Positions 1 to 9,224 of a stretch of DNA of 64,000 bases are shown here, one piece after another. The DNA comes from Hyphomonadaceae bacterium (lineage in GTDB: Bacteria; Pseudomonadota; Alphaproteobacteria; Caulobacterales; Aquidulcibacteraceae). The notes below the pieces were generated by a model that worked only from the letters and a program-made list of their open reading frames with translations, was not told the origin of the DNA and ran no database searches. How positions within the stretch are numbered: position 1 is the first letter of the stretch; each line of letters starts with the position of its first letter. A program made the translations under genes and the position numbers. The DNA lies in assembly GCA_021731815.1 (NCBI GenBank), contig JAKFWO010000032.1, positions 1 to 64,000 on the forward strand, written 5' to 3'.

Positions 1-1116
1 TTGAAACTCGGCAGGCGATTTCGGGGCGATCTTGCCAACGAGGATGGACCCGGGGATTCCGCCCTGGGATACGCTGATGCCAAGCGACTTTATTGTTTCA
101 AGAACATTCGGGATGGCTTCGACCGGTGCCGGTGCGCCCGATTTCAGATCCGCGATACGGCCAATCCCCACTTGCACAAATCGCCCGGCGGGATAGTTCT
201 GAACATAGGCTTCGCACGGGGCCAGGCTGCGGGCGATCGCGCAGGCTTGCCATGCCGCGTTTTCCAGTGAGGTCGCGTCCGTTCCGGGGATGAATGCCCA
301 ATCCTCGGCATTTTCAAGAATTCCCTGGTAATCAGGAGCCTGGTCCCGCCCGGTCGCCTGCTTGACATCCTTGGCGATGCGCCCGGGCAGGCTGGCGAGA
401 CGCAGGCCGGGCTCGCCGATCAGCCGTGACAGTGATTCTGCAAAGGGCGAATTGGGTTTGTTCGGCGCGTCGGCCGCCGTGTCCCCCGGCGAGGTCGCAA
501 ACAGCACGCCGACCCCTTCATTGGTTGAGGTCTTCGCCGCTTCACGCCCCAGTCCCCGTTGGCTACCGATGGTGGCCCCGCCGCTGCGCCTGGTCGGATC
601 AGCGAAAGGATTGTCGCGACAGGCATCGAGGATGAGATAACGCACCAGCTTCGCCCCACCCAATGCTTCCTTGAGCGATGCTGCCTGAATGGAAGAATCC
701 TTGAGAGAATCCTTGTCGGCGGGATTGACATCAACGGGCAGCAGATAATTGACGCCGTCGATTTCCACGCCGTGCCCGGCATAGTAAATCATTGCAGCAT
801 CCGCGCCCCTGGCCCTTTGGGCAAAGGTCGACCGTGCCGTCAACAAGGCCTGGCGATCGGGGTCGATCAGTTCCGTGACTTCGAACCCGGCCTGACGCAG
901 CGATTTGGCGATCGCCCTGGCATCATTGGCCGGATTGACCAGCGGCCTCTCCTTGTATTTCGCCACGCCGATGACCAGCGCCACCCGCGATTCCGCTGAG
1001 GCCATCCCGGACAACGCCAAAACAAGCCCGGTCGCGAGCAGAACGATCCGCCGGACGATGGACCGGTGAACGGCCGCCGCCCAATTCGGATTTCTCCGGT
1101 ATTTCCTATCTGTCAC
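1..1116 (-). CDS. Exported caspase-like (peptidase C14) protein, C-terminus beyond window
   Basis: The reading frame is open from a GTG at 1116 to the window edge (372 codons, no stop), so the C-terminus is missing. An AGGGAAG-type ribosome site 8 nt upstream supports this GTG. Residues 18-41 look like a signal peptide (RR pair, hydrophobic run, AxA-like end), so the protein should be exported. From about residue 44 it has a caspase-like p20 fold: ALVIGVAKY beta strand, His115 in YYAGHGVE, the NYLLPVD strand and Cys166 in LILDACRDNP, giving the His/Cys dyad of family C14. This is the common bacterial caspase-homologue subtype, distinct from the two other C14 proteins at 2691 and 6273. The 574-bp gap upstream suggests its own promoter. 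Substrate and specificity are unknown. Confidence 0.88.
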   Translation of the reverse strand, partial: MTDRKYRRNPNWAAAVHRSIVRRIVLLATGLVLALSGMASAESRVALVIGVAKYKERPLVNPANDARAIAKSLRQAGFEVTELIDPDRQALLTARSTFAQRARGADAAMIYYAGHGVEIDGVNYLLPVDVNPADKDSLKDSSIQAASLKEALGGAKLVRYLILDACRDNPFADPTRRSGGATIGSQRGLGREAAKTSTNEGVGVLFATSPGDTAADAPNKPNSPFAESLSRLIGEPGLRLASLPGRIAKDVKQATGRDQAPDYQGILENAEDWAFIPGTDATSLENAAWQACAIARSLAPCEAYVQNYPAGRFVQVGIGRIADLKSGAPAPVEAIPNVLETIKSLGISVSQGGIPGSILVGKIAPKSPAEFQ

Positions 1117-1690
1117 GCTGGAAACTTCCCTGCCAAATCCTGTCAATTGCCTTTGCACGCCTGGCCCCTCGCGCCAAACCCTGTCTCCGGTCCCGGATCC
1201 ATGCGAAACGCCCACCCATGGGGGATATGGCTCTGCACAGGGGCAAAAATGCTTCCCGGGATCTCGCCGTCGCCATTTGCCACCGCACTCACGACACTCG
1301 CGATGCGCGTATTCCCGTCTCTCGAACGTTGCCGACCTCCAATGCTGAATGGTCGGCGCCCCGCTTCGACACTTCCCCCATAGCCTGGCGCACGGTCCCA
1401 GCCCGATCCGGAGGGTCAACGCCGATGATTCGGTGACCCCGTTCATCAGACCCAGGCTGAAGACCCGGCATCCTTGCTGCCGCAACGCTTGCAGCCGGGC
1501 CCCGAGATGCCTCACGTCCTGCCCCGGCTATTCGCGCAAACCACGCGATCCGCACAATGGTTACGTCAATGTTAACCTGTTTATCACTCCAAAGCCACCG
1601 CCAAATGTCTCCTCATCACGATTTTTGCACCCAGGGACAGTGTCACCGCCAGTCGCGTCTTCGACCTCTGTCGCCGGTTGCGGGGGCGCG
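1117..1690. other. Intergenic gap, no gene recognised
   Basis: This 574-bp stretch lies between the OmpA-like gene and the downstream caspase gene, both on the minus strand. The short frames here have no recognisable protein and no convincing ribosome site. It probably carries the promoter of the gene at 1116, but I could not pick a clear -35/-10 pair. Confidence 0.5.
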
Positions 1691-2635
1691 TCATTGCTTG
1701 CCCGGGGGCGGCCGACTTTCCAGTTGCAGTTCGACACGCCGCTCCAACCGCGCGATATTCTCGTCCGCGGCCCCACCCGTCGCCTGTGCCGCAGCGGCAT
1801 CATTTGCGCCCGCAGGATAAAGCAATTCGCTTTCGCCGATTCCTTGCGCAATGATCTCTTTGCCGGAGGGCGCGCCGCCGCTTACGGAAAGGAAATCTGC
1901 CACCGATTGTGCGCGTTTTTGTGACAATGCGAGATTATAATCTGCCGATCCCGAGGCATCGGTGTGGCCGCGGACCACGATGCGCTCAGCATCCGAGCGT
2001 CCCAACTCGCCCGCCAGCCTTGCAAGAGTGGCGCGCGCTTCAGCCGTCAGATCCGCGCGGTCGAACTCGAACAGGATCCGCAGATTGACCCGCGGCTGCA
2101 CGCCAAAGGCGCGGCATTTGCTGATTGCGGTGATCACGCCCACCTGTTCGGGAATCTTCTGTGTGCGCTCATCGGCCAGCCGCATCAATTGATCGAGCCA
2201 CGCGGCGCGCGGGCGATCGCGGGTCATTTCCTGCAAGCGCTGGAGCTGGAAAAAAGCGTCCTCGAGCCGGTTCCGGGCGAGGCTGGTCTCCAGAATCCGC
2301 CCGAGTGTGGCCTCCTCGAGCTTTTGCGCGCGAACGCGGTCGGTCATGTCGGAGATTCGGACAAAGGCCGTGCGGAAAAGCCGGTCGGCGTCGGAAAATC
2401 GTTCGGCCGCAAGGTTCTCGAGGCCAAGTCGATAGAAATCCTCCGCGTTGCCCGTGGGCAGCGGCACAGGCGCGGTAAAGGCGGCAGCGCAGGAAAAATC
2501 AGCGGCCAATGCAGAGGGGGCAGCCAGAACTGCTCCCGCGGCCAACCCAAATACCAGCCCCATAAATTTCGGCAGCGTTGCTGAAATAGCGCCCTTTCCG
2601 GGTCCTCGCCCAAGCATGGAAACACCCGTTTTCAT
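1691..2635 (-). CDS. OmpA-family peptidoglycan-associating protein
   Basis: This is a 314-residue exported protein. Residues about 20-45 form a signal peptide ending in LAA; ATG codons at residues 1, 7 and 25 are all possible starts. Residues about 60-140 are helical and TPR-like (repeated DFYRLGLENL and DADRLFRTAF patterns). The C-terminal OmpA/MotB-type domain spans about 183-308: LRILFEFDRADL, the VVRGHTDASG loop with Asp226, and the ARLERRVEL end with Arg300, the pair that in this family contacts diaminopimelate of peptidoglycan. It is the last gene of the 8897-1691 operon, 55 bp after the caspase gene, and may anchor that system to the cell wall. The anchoring role is inferred from the family. 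Confidence 0.88.
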   Translation of the reverse strand: MKTGVSMLGRGPGKGAISATLPKFMGLVFGLAAGAVLAAPSALAADFSCAAAFTAPVPLPTGNAEDFYRLGLENLAAERFSDADRLFRTAFVRISDMTDRVRAQKLEEATLGRILETSLARNRLEDAFFQLQRLQEMTRDRPRAAWLDQLMRLADERTQKIPEQVGVITAISKCRAFGVQPRVNLRILFEFDRADLTAEARATLARLAGELGRSDAERIVVRGHTDASGSADYNLALSQKRAQSVADFLSVSGGAPSGKEIIAQGIGESELLYPAGANDAAAAQATGGAADENIARLERRVELQLESRPPPGKQ

Positions 2636-2666
2636 GGCACCTCACCACTGCTTTTCCCGGTGCGCG

Positions 2667-2702
2667 TGCGTGTCATGGTGCATCTGCGTGTCATGGTGCG
2701 CC
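2667..2702. repeat. Tandem repeat, 2 x 18 bp
   Basis: Two adjacent 18-bp units (TGCGTGTCATGGTGCATC and a near copy) lie at the stop codon of the caspase gene at 2691 and in the gap before the OmpA-like gene. Confidence 0.7.
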
Positions 2703-4418
2703 TTCCGTCGGTGGTTCGACGACGCGTATGTCGAGCAGAGCCGCCCCATAGCCGCTCTTGAGCCCGCCGAGCCAGGTCTCAAAATCCCGCAATTGGCTGC
2801 TTTTGGCGGTCCCATTGATCTCGAAAAATGCCTCCATGCCGGGCGGATCGGTCGGAAACGCCAGAACCAGCAGGCGGTCGAGACCGGCCGGCGCGGTAGC
2901 CGCGATGCGCCCGTCTTCGGGAAATCGCTTCCAGCCTTCCGCGCCGACTGCCAGATTTTCACCCGCACTGGTGGGGAACAAGGTGGTGATCCCGCCAAAG
3001 GGCTGGAAATCCACCGCCAGCAGCCGTGCTCCCTTCCTGACTTGCGCGCGGATATTGAGCCCGTCACGCCCGATGACAAAGGTTCCCGCCCGCGAGGCCG
3101 GTTCGAGCTCCACTGCGAGCTTCACGCGTGGATCGGCCCCCGCCCGGATTCGGTTGAGCAGGGCTTCGGCCTCGATCCGCGCGATCATGGCATCGAGCGA
3201 TTCATTGGCAAAGACGAGATCATTGGCCGCTGTCGACAATTTCCAGATAGCGCCAATCCGGTCGAGCCGGAAATCGGGCCGCGCCGCCGAGAGATCGGCC
3301 CCGCTTTGACCGATGGCGGCCCGCGCGGATTCGGCGGCGGGCGTCAGCATGACCCCCGTTTTTGCCGCGGCCGAACGCGAGACGGCGATGGCGGGAAGGC
3401 CGGCAAAGGCCGCAATGGTCGCGCCATTCGTGTCTTCGGCGAGGCCTGGCAGCAATTGCGGGGTCTGGGCGTAGCCCGACCTGCCGATGAAATCCTGGGC
3501 TGCATCCCGAAATTCGCGGAAGGACACCGTGCCATCGCCGTCCAGATCCGCGCCAATATCGCCCTGCAGGATACGGGCAAACGCGTCGGTGAATACGCCT
3601 TTGGGCTTGCCGTCAAACGATTCCGCGGGGGTTCCGGTTTCCTTCGCGACCTCATAGTCGCCGGCCGCCGACAGCATGATCACATTGCGGAATGGCCATG
3701 GTTCCGGTGCGACAGGCGCGGCCGCTTCGCCGCGGGCAGGCGTGGCGAATTCATCCGTGCCGGTGCCGATAATTGCATAACGGTCCTTCCCGCCTTTGCC
3801 GATTGCGCGCACAAATTTCCCGGAATAACAGGCGTCGACCATCACGATGACCTTGCGTCCGCCTGCATCGAGCGGCCTCAGCGCCACCGGTTGCAGATCG
3901 TCGCGCCCGACGATCAGTCGCTTGCGCAAGGATTTTTCCGGATTGGTGGTGCCGTCGAAGGGAATGAATGCCCCCGTTCCATAGGGCAGATCAGCGGCGA
4001 CATTGCGGTCGCGCGCGCTGGTGCCATGTCCGGAGAAATAGATGAAGACCAGATCCCCGGGCGCACTGCGCGGCAAAAGAGCGGCGAGTTCTTTCATGAT
4101 CGCCGCCTTCGTGGCTTTCGCATCCACGAGGGTCCTTATATCGGCGGCCTTTGCGTCGAGCCGGGTCGTCAGCAGGTTTTGCATGGTCGCGACATCGTGG
4201 ACCGGCCCATCGAGGCGGTGCCGTGCCTCGGGATAGGCCCCCACTCCCACCAGCAACGCAATGGTCCGGGCATCCGCAGGGGAGACTGCAAATCCGTTCA
4301 GGACAAAGCCGCTCAGTGCGAGCACCGCCAGGAGAAGCACGCGGGCGGTGCGTCCTCTCTCCGAAGGGCCAGATCGCGGGCCCGTTCGATTCCCACCGGT
4401 CAATTTCATGCGCATCAC
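2691..4418 (-). CDS. Exported caspase-like (C14) protein with an EF-hand loop and DUF4384-like C-terminus
   Basis: This 575-residue protein has a signal peptide-like segment at about 25-50 (ending ADA) and a C14 caspase-like domain at about 52-330. The dyad is His131 (IYFSGHGTS) and Cys197 (VMVDACYSGK). Within the domain, residues 291-302 form a canonical 12-residue EF-hand loop (DLDGDGTVSFRE, with acidic residues at 1, 3, 5 and 12), so calcium control is plausible. Residues about 425-560 resemble DUF4384: GLNIRAQV strand, LFPTSAGENLAVGAEG, and a final LLVLAFPTDPPG strand. Its ATG overlaps the stop of the DUF3160-like gene upstream by 4 bp, so the two are probably translationally coupled. The protease assignment is strong; the DUF4384 assignment is by pattern. 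Confidence 0.88.
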   Translation of the reverse strand: MMRMKLTGGNRTGPRSGPSERGRTARVLLLAVLALSGFVLNGFAVSPADARTIALLVGVGAYPEARHRLDGPVHDVATMQNLLTTRLDAKAADIRTLVDAKATKAAIMKELAALLPRSAPGDLVFIYFSGHGTSARDRNVAADLPYGTGAFIPFDGTTNPEKSLRKRLIVGRDDLQPVALRPLDAGGRKVIVMVDACYSGKFVRAIGKGGKDRYAIIGTGTDEFATPARGEAAAPVAPEPWPFRNVIMLSAAGDYEVAKETGTPAESFDGKPKGVFTDAFARILQGDIGADLDGDGTVSFREFRDAAQDFIGRSGYAQTPQLLPGLAEDTNGATIAAFAGLPAIAVSRSAAAKTGVMLTPAAESARAAIGQSGADLSAARPDFRLDRIGAIWKLSTAANDLVFANESLDAMIARIEAEALLNRIRAGADPRVKLAVELEPASRAGTFVIGRDGLNIRAQVRKGARLLAVDFQPFGGITTLFPTSAGENLAVGAEGWKRFPEDGRIAATAPAGLDRLLVLAFPTDPPGMEAFFEINGTAKSSQLRDFETWLGGLKSGYGAALLDIRVVEPPTEGAP

Positions 4419-6211
4419 GATTTTTCCAGCGGCGGCCAGACCATATTGGCGGTGCCATTCCTGGCCAGCATTTCCGCAAATTCCGCATCCGTCAGGCGAT
4501 TGGCCTGGGGCTGTTTGAACTGACAGATCCTGAACATCCCGCCTCTGGCCCCTGCATGGCTCAGAATGCGCGGCCAGCCAATACCGATCTCGACAACTTT
4601 CTTCTCACCGCCGGCCGTGTGGATATCGACCACGATCGGATGGTCGTCGGTCGCATCCCAGGTCGCTTCCAGTTCGCGATCGATGCCGTTGAGCCGGTCG
4701 GCGGCGGCACCCGACAGGCAGCCAGCCGATTGCGCGTTGATGATGGCCGGGAGACCGGCAATGAAGCGCATCCACAATTCCCAGCCCGCACCTGGAAACT
4801 GGGCGGCCCGGGCCCTGGCCAGATCGGCGAAGGCCTCGATGAAAGCAGGATCCGTCAGCAATAAAGGCGGGCCTTGCTCGACCTTCAACCGCAGCCCTTT
4901 GGGCGTGCTGGTTGCCGATTGTTTGTCATAGAGCGCACGCGCATGCCGCTCATGTACGAAATGCCCCGCCACGGCTTCGAGCCGACCCGGGCGGGGCAAT
5001 TTGAGTACGGCCTGCGCAAACCGGGTGAAGGCGGAAGCGTCACGTCCCGCTTCGCCCAGCAATTCCAGCTTTGCGCGTTCAAACGCCGTGTTCCAATCCG
5101 CAAATCCGGCTTCCCGGCTCTTCCGGCCCGTATCCACGCCCAGCAAGGCAAAATAATCGTCGAGCCCGGCATAGGCCTTGACTTTTTGGCCGCCGATCGT
5201 GCCGAGCCCAAAGGCCTGCGCGGCCGGATCGAGCGCGGCACCCGTATTGGGGAAGGTCAGTGCCTGGAAGGCCGCGGATTCCCCCTGCCGACGTCCCGGC
5301 AAATAACGCCAGGAAATGGCCGCAGAGCGCGCATCCTCGCCACCGAGCGCTTTGACATCCATGACCACGTCGAGCACGCCGGGCAGGCGTTGGCGGCGTC
5401 CAGCGCTCGTCGCCCAATCGGCGCGGATGGCTTCCGGCGCGCGTGCGTCCCCGACCAGATCGAGGGCCGAGAAATCCTCGGTGCGACCAAAGGCCGTTTC
5501 CAGCCGGGCGAACAGGCGGCGGGTCAAATCGCCCGCAGCACCCGCATTCATCCATTGCGACAATTGATGCGCTGCCGCGAACAGATTTTGCGCGCCCTGT
5601 TCGCTGACCAGGGTGGCACCGGACGCCCGGACAAGGAAGGGCGCGGTGGCCGCGTAGCGGCTCGCCACGAAAAAACGTCGCAGATCGGGATCGGTGGCAT
5701 AATGGCCCCGCGGTCTGAGGCCTGAATAATCGATCATGATCCCGAGGATCGGTGACTGCGCCGGCCCCTCGGCCATTGTGATCAGCCGGAATTCGGCGGC
5801 CTCCGGCCCGTCCCGGAAAGTCTCGCCGCTGCCAAGATTGGCGACGAAGGCTGCGAAGCGTCCCGCAAGTGTCGCCTTTGTTCCCGCCCCGGCCTTTGCG
5901 GCGGCGGCCACAGCGGAAATCCATTGGTTGAACACGGGAATGAGTTCTGCACGCTCGAAATCGCGTTGTGCTTTGGTGACGCTCAGCCCCAGAAAATGCA
6001 GCAGCGTGGATTCGGTGACCAGATGACCGCTGCCATCGGCGCGGTTGCGGGCGCAAAGTTCCAGGAACCCGGCCCCGGCTTCAGGCGCATTTTCGGTCGG
6101 TAAACCGTCAGACGCACAGATCGGTCCGATTTTTTGGGCCGACGCCGGATTGCTTGCCCATAACAGGGGAATGGCCCCGGCCATCATGGCCATGATCTCG
6201 CGTCGTCTCAT
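4415..6211 (-). CDS. Exported DUF3160-like protein
   Basis: This is a 598-residue protein with an N-terminal signal peptide (RRRE, hydrophobic run, cut near ASAQ at 25). Landmarks match DUF3160: a LVTESTLLHFLGL segment near 65 (family pattern TTDALLHAFH), DYSGLRPRGHYATDPDLRRFF around 166-186 (family pattern DYSQFKPRGHY), and a C-terminal VVDIHTAGGEKKVVEIGIG strand pair near 535-555 (family ADVHT...LEVGVG). The function of DUF3160 is unknown. It is cotranscribed between two caspase-like genes (61 bp after 6273, 4-bp overlap into 4418), so it is a candidate partner, substrate or inhibitor of those proteases. The partner role is inference only. Confidence 0.75.
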   Translation of the reverse strand: MRRREIMAMMAGAIPLLWASNPASAQKIGPICASDGLPTENAPEAGAGFLELCARNRADGSGHLVTESTLLHFLGLSVTKAQRDFERAELIPVFNQWISAVAAAAKAGAGTKATLAGRFAAFVANLGSGETFRDGPEAAEFRLITMAEGPAQSPILGIMIDYSGLRPRGHYATDPDLRRFFVASRYAATAPFLVRASGATLVSEQGAQNLFAAAHQLSQWMNAGAAGDLTRRLFARLETAFGRTEDFSALDLVGDARAPEAIRADWATSAGRRQRLPGVLDVVMDVKALGGEDARSAAISWRYLPGRRQGESAAFQALTFPNTGAALDPAAQAFGLGTIGGQKVKAYAGLDDYFALLGVDTGRKSREAGFADWNTAFERAKLELLGEAGRDASAFTRFAQAVLKLPRPGRLEAVAGHFVHERHARALYDKQSATSTPKGLRLKVEQGPPLLLTDPAFIEAFADLARARAAQFPGAGWELWMRFIAGLPAIINAQSAGCLSGAAADRLNGIDRELEATWDATDDHPIVVDIHTAGGEKKVVEIGIGWPRILSHAGARGGMFRICQFKQPQANRLTDAEFAEMLARNGTANMVWPPLEKS

Positions 6212-6272
6212 CGTGTCCCGCCCCTGTGCTGTGCATGAGTCATGACCCCGTCTCCGTATTCATTGGCGGGGG

Positions 6273-7694
6273 TCATTGGCAAGGTTCTGCGGCCGATCGG
6301 CACACAAGGGTCTCAATCTTCGCCGCCCAGGCGCTCGCGTCGCTGCGTGGTGTGGCGGCGAAGGATCGTGAGCTGGAGACATCGCTGCTCAGGCTGGTGA
6401 TCGTACCCAGTGCCGGGCTGTTGAGCGCCGCACTACTATTGGCATCCGTGGCCGATTGCGCGAGATTGACCGGCTTGCGGGTCAGGATCGCGAGAATCAT
6501 GGATTTTCCGAACGGGGCCTGCGCCGTCAGGTTGAATTTCATCTGCGGCGTGGGCAGGCGCAATTTCCCGGCCTCGACCCGGTTATCGGGATTGAAGGCA
6601 TTGGGAAACAGCAGGGTCGTGGCATCATCGGGTCCGACATTGATCACGTTGAGATAGCCGGACTCGCGGACATCGATTTCGATCTCGAGCGGCTCGCCTT
6701 CCACATAACGGTCCTTGACATTGGTGATGGCGAGCCCGGGCAGGCCGCGGGCCACTTCCTCCACCCGCCGCCAATTCGGCCCGCCGCCATTGGATGTGCT
6801 GGTCAGCCTTATGCCCTGCTGCCGCAATTGCGCGCTGCCCTGGATCTGTGGCGTAAAGCGCTGATTGCCGGACAATCGGCTGTGGACATAGTCGCTGGCA
6901 ATGGACACCATTTCCGCAGGCGTCACCGTTCCAGACGCTGATTTCTCCTTGATTGCCTGGGCAAGGCCAACCGTGAAGGCGCTGCCATTGGGCGTGGCGA
7001 TCGCCTGTTCGTGGTCGCCCGCCGCATTGAGCGCAACATAACGGTCGCTGGCATCGTTTCCGGACCCGTTTTCGCTGACCACAAAGGAACGGTCGAGTTT
7101 GGCGTCCTTGGCCACCGGAAAATATTTGGCAACCGCCTGTGATTCCCCGAGCAAGGGCCGCCCGAGGCGGATCGACCGGTCCACCGTCCCTGAATGGCAG
7201 GCATCGATGACCAGCATGATGTTGCGGCTCGGACTTTTGGTGATCAGATCGCCGATCTCGTCATCGATGACCGCGCCGCGCAATTGCGTGCCGCCCTGGC
7301 CATCCGCGAGAATTTGGAAATCCGCGGCCAGAAGGGCTTCGTCCTGACTGTCGGTCTCGTCGCCATTGAGATCGAAGACCGGCGCACCATGGCCGGAAAA
7401 ATAGATGAACACCCGGTCAGACGCTCCCGCATTCTCGATCAGGGCCGCTTTCAGCGCCGTAAGGATTCCGCGTCGGGTGGCCTGCTGATCAACCAATACA
7501 ACCGGGTTGGCGAAGCCGAGGCGATTGGCAATGTCGCTGGCCTGGGCGACATCCTTGTCGATGCCTGGCAAACGGGCATCCGGCGAGGAATAATTGCCAA
7601 TCCCGATAATCAGCGCACGATCGGCCGCCAAAGCCGGCGACCCGAAGGCCGCCAGCATCAGGGGCACCGCAACAAAGCGGGCAAGATTCAACAT
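6273..7694 (-). CDS. Exported metacaspase-like (C14) protein with DUF4384-like domain
   Basis: This 473-residue protein has a clean signal peptide (1-24, cut after ALA). The caspase fold spans about 26-300, with His102 in YFSGHGAP and Cys166 in LVIDACHSG. The segment GDETDSQDEALLAADF (111-126) matches the acidic loop and strand that follow the catalytic His in metacaspases, which prefer Arg/Lys at P1 and often need calcium; basic specificity here is an inference. Residues about 330-420 resemble DUF4384 (EGEPLEIEIDV, VINVGPDDATTLLFPNAF). The C-terminus is Ser/Ala-rich with two late cysteines. It starts 3 bp after the stop of the double DUF4384-like gene, so they form one operon. Confidence 0.88.
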   Translation of the reverse strand: MLNLARFVAVPLMLAAFGSPALAADRALIIGIGNYSSPDARLPGIDKDVAQASDIANRLGFANPVVLVDQQATRRGILTALKAALIENAGASDRVFIYFSGHGAPVFDLNGDETDSQDEALLAADFQILADGQGGTQLRGAVIDDEIGDLITKSPSRNIMLVIDACHSGTVDRSIRLGRPLLGESQAVAKYFPVAKDAKLDRSFVVSENGSGNDASDRYVALNAAGDHEQAIATPNGSAFTVGLAQAIKEKSASGTVTPAEMVSIASDYVHSRLSGNQRFTPQIQGSAQLRQQGIRLTSTSNGGGPNWRRVEEVARGLPGLAITNVKDRYVEGEPLEIEIDVRESGYLNVINVGPDDATTLLFPNAFNPDNRVEAGKLRLPTPQMKFNLTAQAPFGKSMILAILTRKPVNLAQSATDANSSAALNSPALGTITSLSSDVSSSRSFAATPRSDASAWAAKIETLVCRSAAEPCQ

Positions 7695-7697
7695 GGA

Positions 7698-8897
7698 TTA
7701 TTCCTTGATCGTGAGATTGCGAATAGTGACTGGCCGAGGGCTGCCCGTCGCGTCCCGCAATGCGAGGCCCTTGCTGGCGAGGTCGGGGCCATTGGCCTTC
7801 AGCGCGCGGCGCAATTCATCGACCGAAAGCGCACCGTCTTTGGTATAGATCGCGACCACCGATTGCTCGCCAAAGGGCTTTTCCGCCGTCGCGGCCACCG
7901 TTTTTGTGCCGGCAGCATCAAACCGGTCTTTGGTCAGTTCCTCGATCATGCCGTCCGGATAGACCACGAACAGATGGGCAAAACCGGGCTGGCTGACGCC
8001 ATAGACCAATTGCACTTCCTCACCGGATTTATAGGCCGATTTGTCCGTAGTGACGAGCGCCAGTGCGGCCGGAGCGGGCGTGGCGGGATCGGGTTTGGGT
8101 GCCGGCGGTGCCACGACCACTGTGGTAACCGCAGGCAAAACTGGCGGGACCACCACGGGGGGAGCCACTGGCGGAAGCGGCGGCGGGACGACAGGAGCAA
8201 TGGCCGGAGCGACAGGGGGCACCACAGGGGGCGCCACGGGGGGCGCAACTGCCGGCGGAACCACTGCGACAGCCGGTGTTACCACGGGCTGGGCGGTGCG
8301 ATTCCCGATGGTCAGGGTCAGCACTTTCGGTGCCGAAATGCCCGCTACGGCTTCGGCTCCGGCTGCCGATCCGACATTGACGCCGAGCCGTGCGAGTTTT
8401 TCCTCAAAGGGCCCCCGCGGCTCGCCGCGCGCGGACGCTCCGCCAGTCAGCAGGCCAAGGCTGCGATCGGAGGCGAAGGCAACGATTTCCGCCGTACCCG
8501 GCTTGTCGACCACAAGGAAGCGCCGCAAAATCTGGACGCCTTTGTCGAGTTTTTCGCTGTCGACCTCGCTGCCCGGGGACAGCAGGCGCACGCTTCCATC
8601 CGTCTCGCGCGAATAGAAATAGACGAAAGCCGGACGATTGAGCGTCACGCGCAACGTGATCTCCTCATTGACGTCATAATGGGGCTTGCGGGCTTCCACC
8701 TGCAATAGCAACCGTTCGCTGGCGACCTGCACAGCCTTGCCGTCAAGGGAGCCAACCTGTATTACTTGGGAAAGGGCCGGGGATGAAGCGAGCACCAGAG
8801 CGATCGAGGCGACCGCAATGCAGGCGAATGCGCGGATTTGGGCATCCGATGGTGAATTGTTCGCCGGGAACCGGGAAACGGGTAGAATTCGGGTCAT
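7698..8897 (-). CDS. Exported protein with two DUF4384-like domains and a Pro/Val linker
   Basis: The start is set at the ATG at 8897, which has a GGAG ribosome site 7 nt upstream; the frame continues 72 codons further but that part lies over a repeat element. The product is about 399 residues. The signal peptide ends near ALSQ. The first DUF4384-like domain (about 40-150) shows VEARKPHYDVNEEITLRVTL and VYFYSRETDGSVRLLSPG; the second (about 270-355) shows VTTDKSAYKSGEEVQLVYGV and FAHLFVVYPDGMIEEL. They are joined by about 70 residues of PPV/APP low complexity. DUF4384 occurs with caspase-like and surface proteins and probably mediates interaction. It appears to be the first gene of the caspase operon. 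Confidence 0.78.
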   Translation of the reverse strand: MTRILPVSRFPANNSPSDAQIRAFACIAVASIALVLASSPALSQVIQVGSLDGKAVQVASERLLLQVEARKPHYDVNEEITLRVTLNRPAFVYFYSRETDGSVRLLSPGSEVDSEKLDKGVQILRRFLVVDKPGTAEIVAFASDRSLGLLTGGASARGEPRGPFEEKLARLGVNVGSAAGAEAVAGISAPKVLTLTIGNRTAQPVVTPAVAVVPPAVAPPVAPPVVPPVAPAIAPVVPPPLPPVAPPVVVPPVLPAVTTVVVAPPAPKPDPATPAPAALALVTTDKSAYKSGEEVQLVYGVSQPGFAHLFVVYPDGMIEELTKDRFDAAGTKTVAATAEKPFGEQSVVAIYTKDGALSVDELRRALKANGPDLASKGLALRDATGSPRPVTIRNLTIKE

Positions 8898-9029
8898 TTG
8901 TTTTCTCCAGCGGGGCTTCGTGACAAGACTGAAATATTTGTGTTTCGTTGTGGAAGATTCATGTGCAGGGGATTTATTGGTGTCGTCACTCCAGATTCCG
9001 AAGTCGAAAGTTGTCCTTCGTGCAACACC

Positions 9030-9141
9030 AGAGCGCGTCCAGACAAAGTGGAGTCCGGTTTTCGCCTGAACGCGCTCTAAATTATTGAATCCGAGCATTT
9101 TCAATTCAAACATTCGGCTCGGATTTCCATGAAAATGCTCG
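9030..9141 (+). repeat. Bipartite palindromic element, copy 1 (112 bp)
   Basis: Palindrome 1 is 9030-9078: AGAGCGCGT paired with ACGCGCTCT around a core with AAAGTGGAGTCCGGTTTTCG. A 13-nt AT-rich spacer (AAATTATTGAATC) follows. Palindrome 2 is 9092-9141: CGAGCATTTTC paired with GAAAATGCTCG. The same two-part layout recurs at 60946-61055, 48156-48267 and 53685-53810. It sits upstream of the caspase operon. Confidence 0.85.
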
Positions 9142-9173
9142 AGGGCCGATCCAGGAGAATTAGTCTTTCCGCT

Positions 9174-9224
9174 GGGGCCAATCTGGCCTCTGGGGGCAAT
9201 CTGGCCTCTGGGGGCAATCTGGGG
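9174..9224. repeat. Tandem repeat, about 2.7 x 18 bp
   Basis: The unit GGGGCAATCTGGCCTCTG is repeated nearly three times; the first unit carries one extra base. Confidence 0.8.

Noticed and set aside
1349-1924. 191-codon plus-strand frame between the first caspase gene and the OmpA-like gene
   Set aside because: It overlaps the OmpA-like 3' end and has no recognisable domain or ribosome site.
8898-9113. 72-codon N-terminal extension of the DUF4384-like gene
   Set aside because: It runs through the palindromic element; a good ribosome site and a signal peptide follow at 8897.
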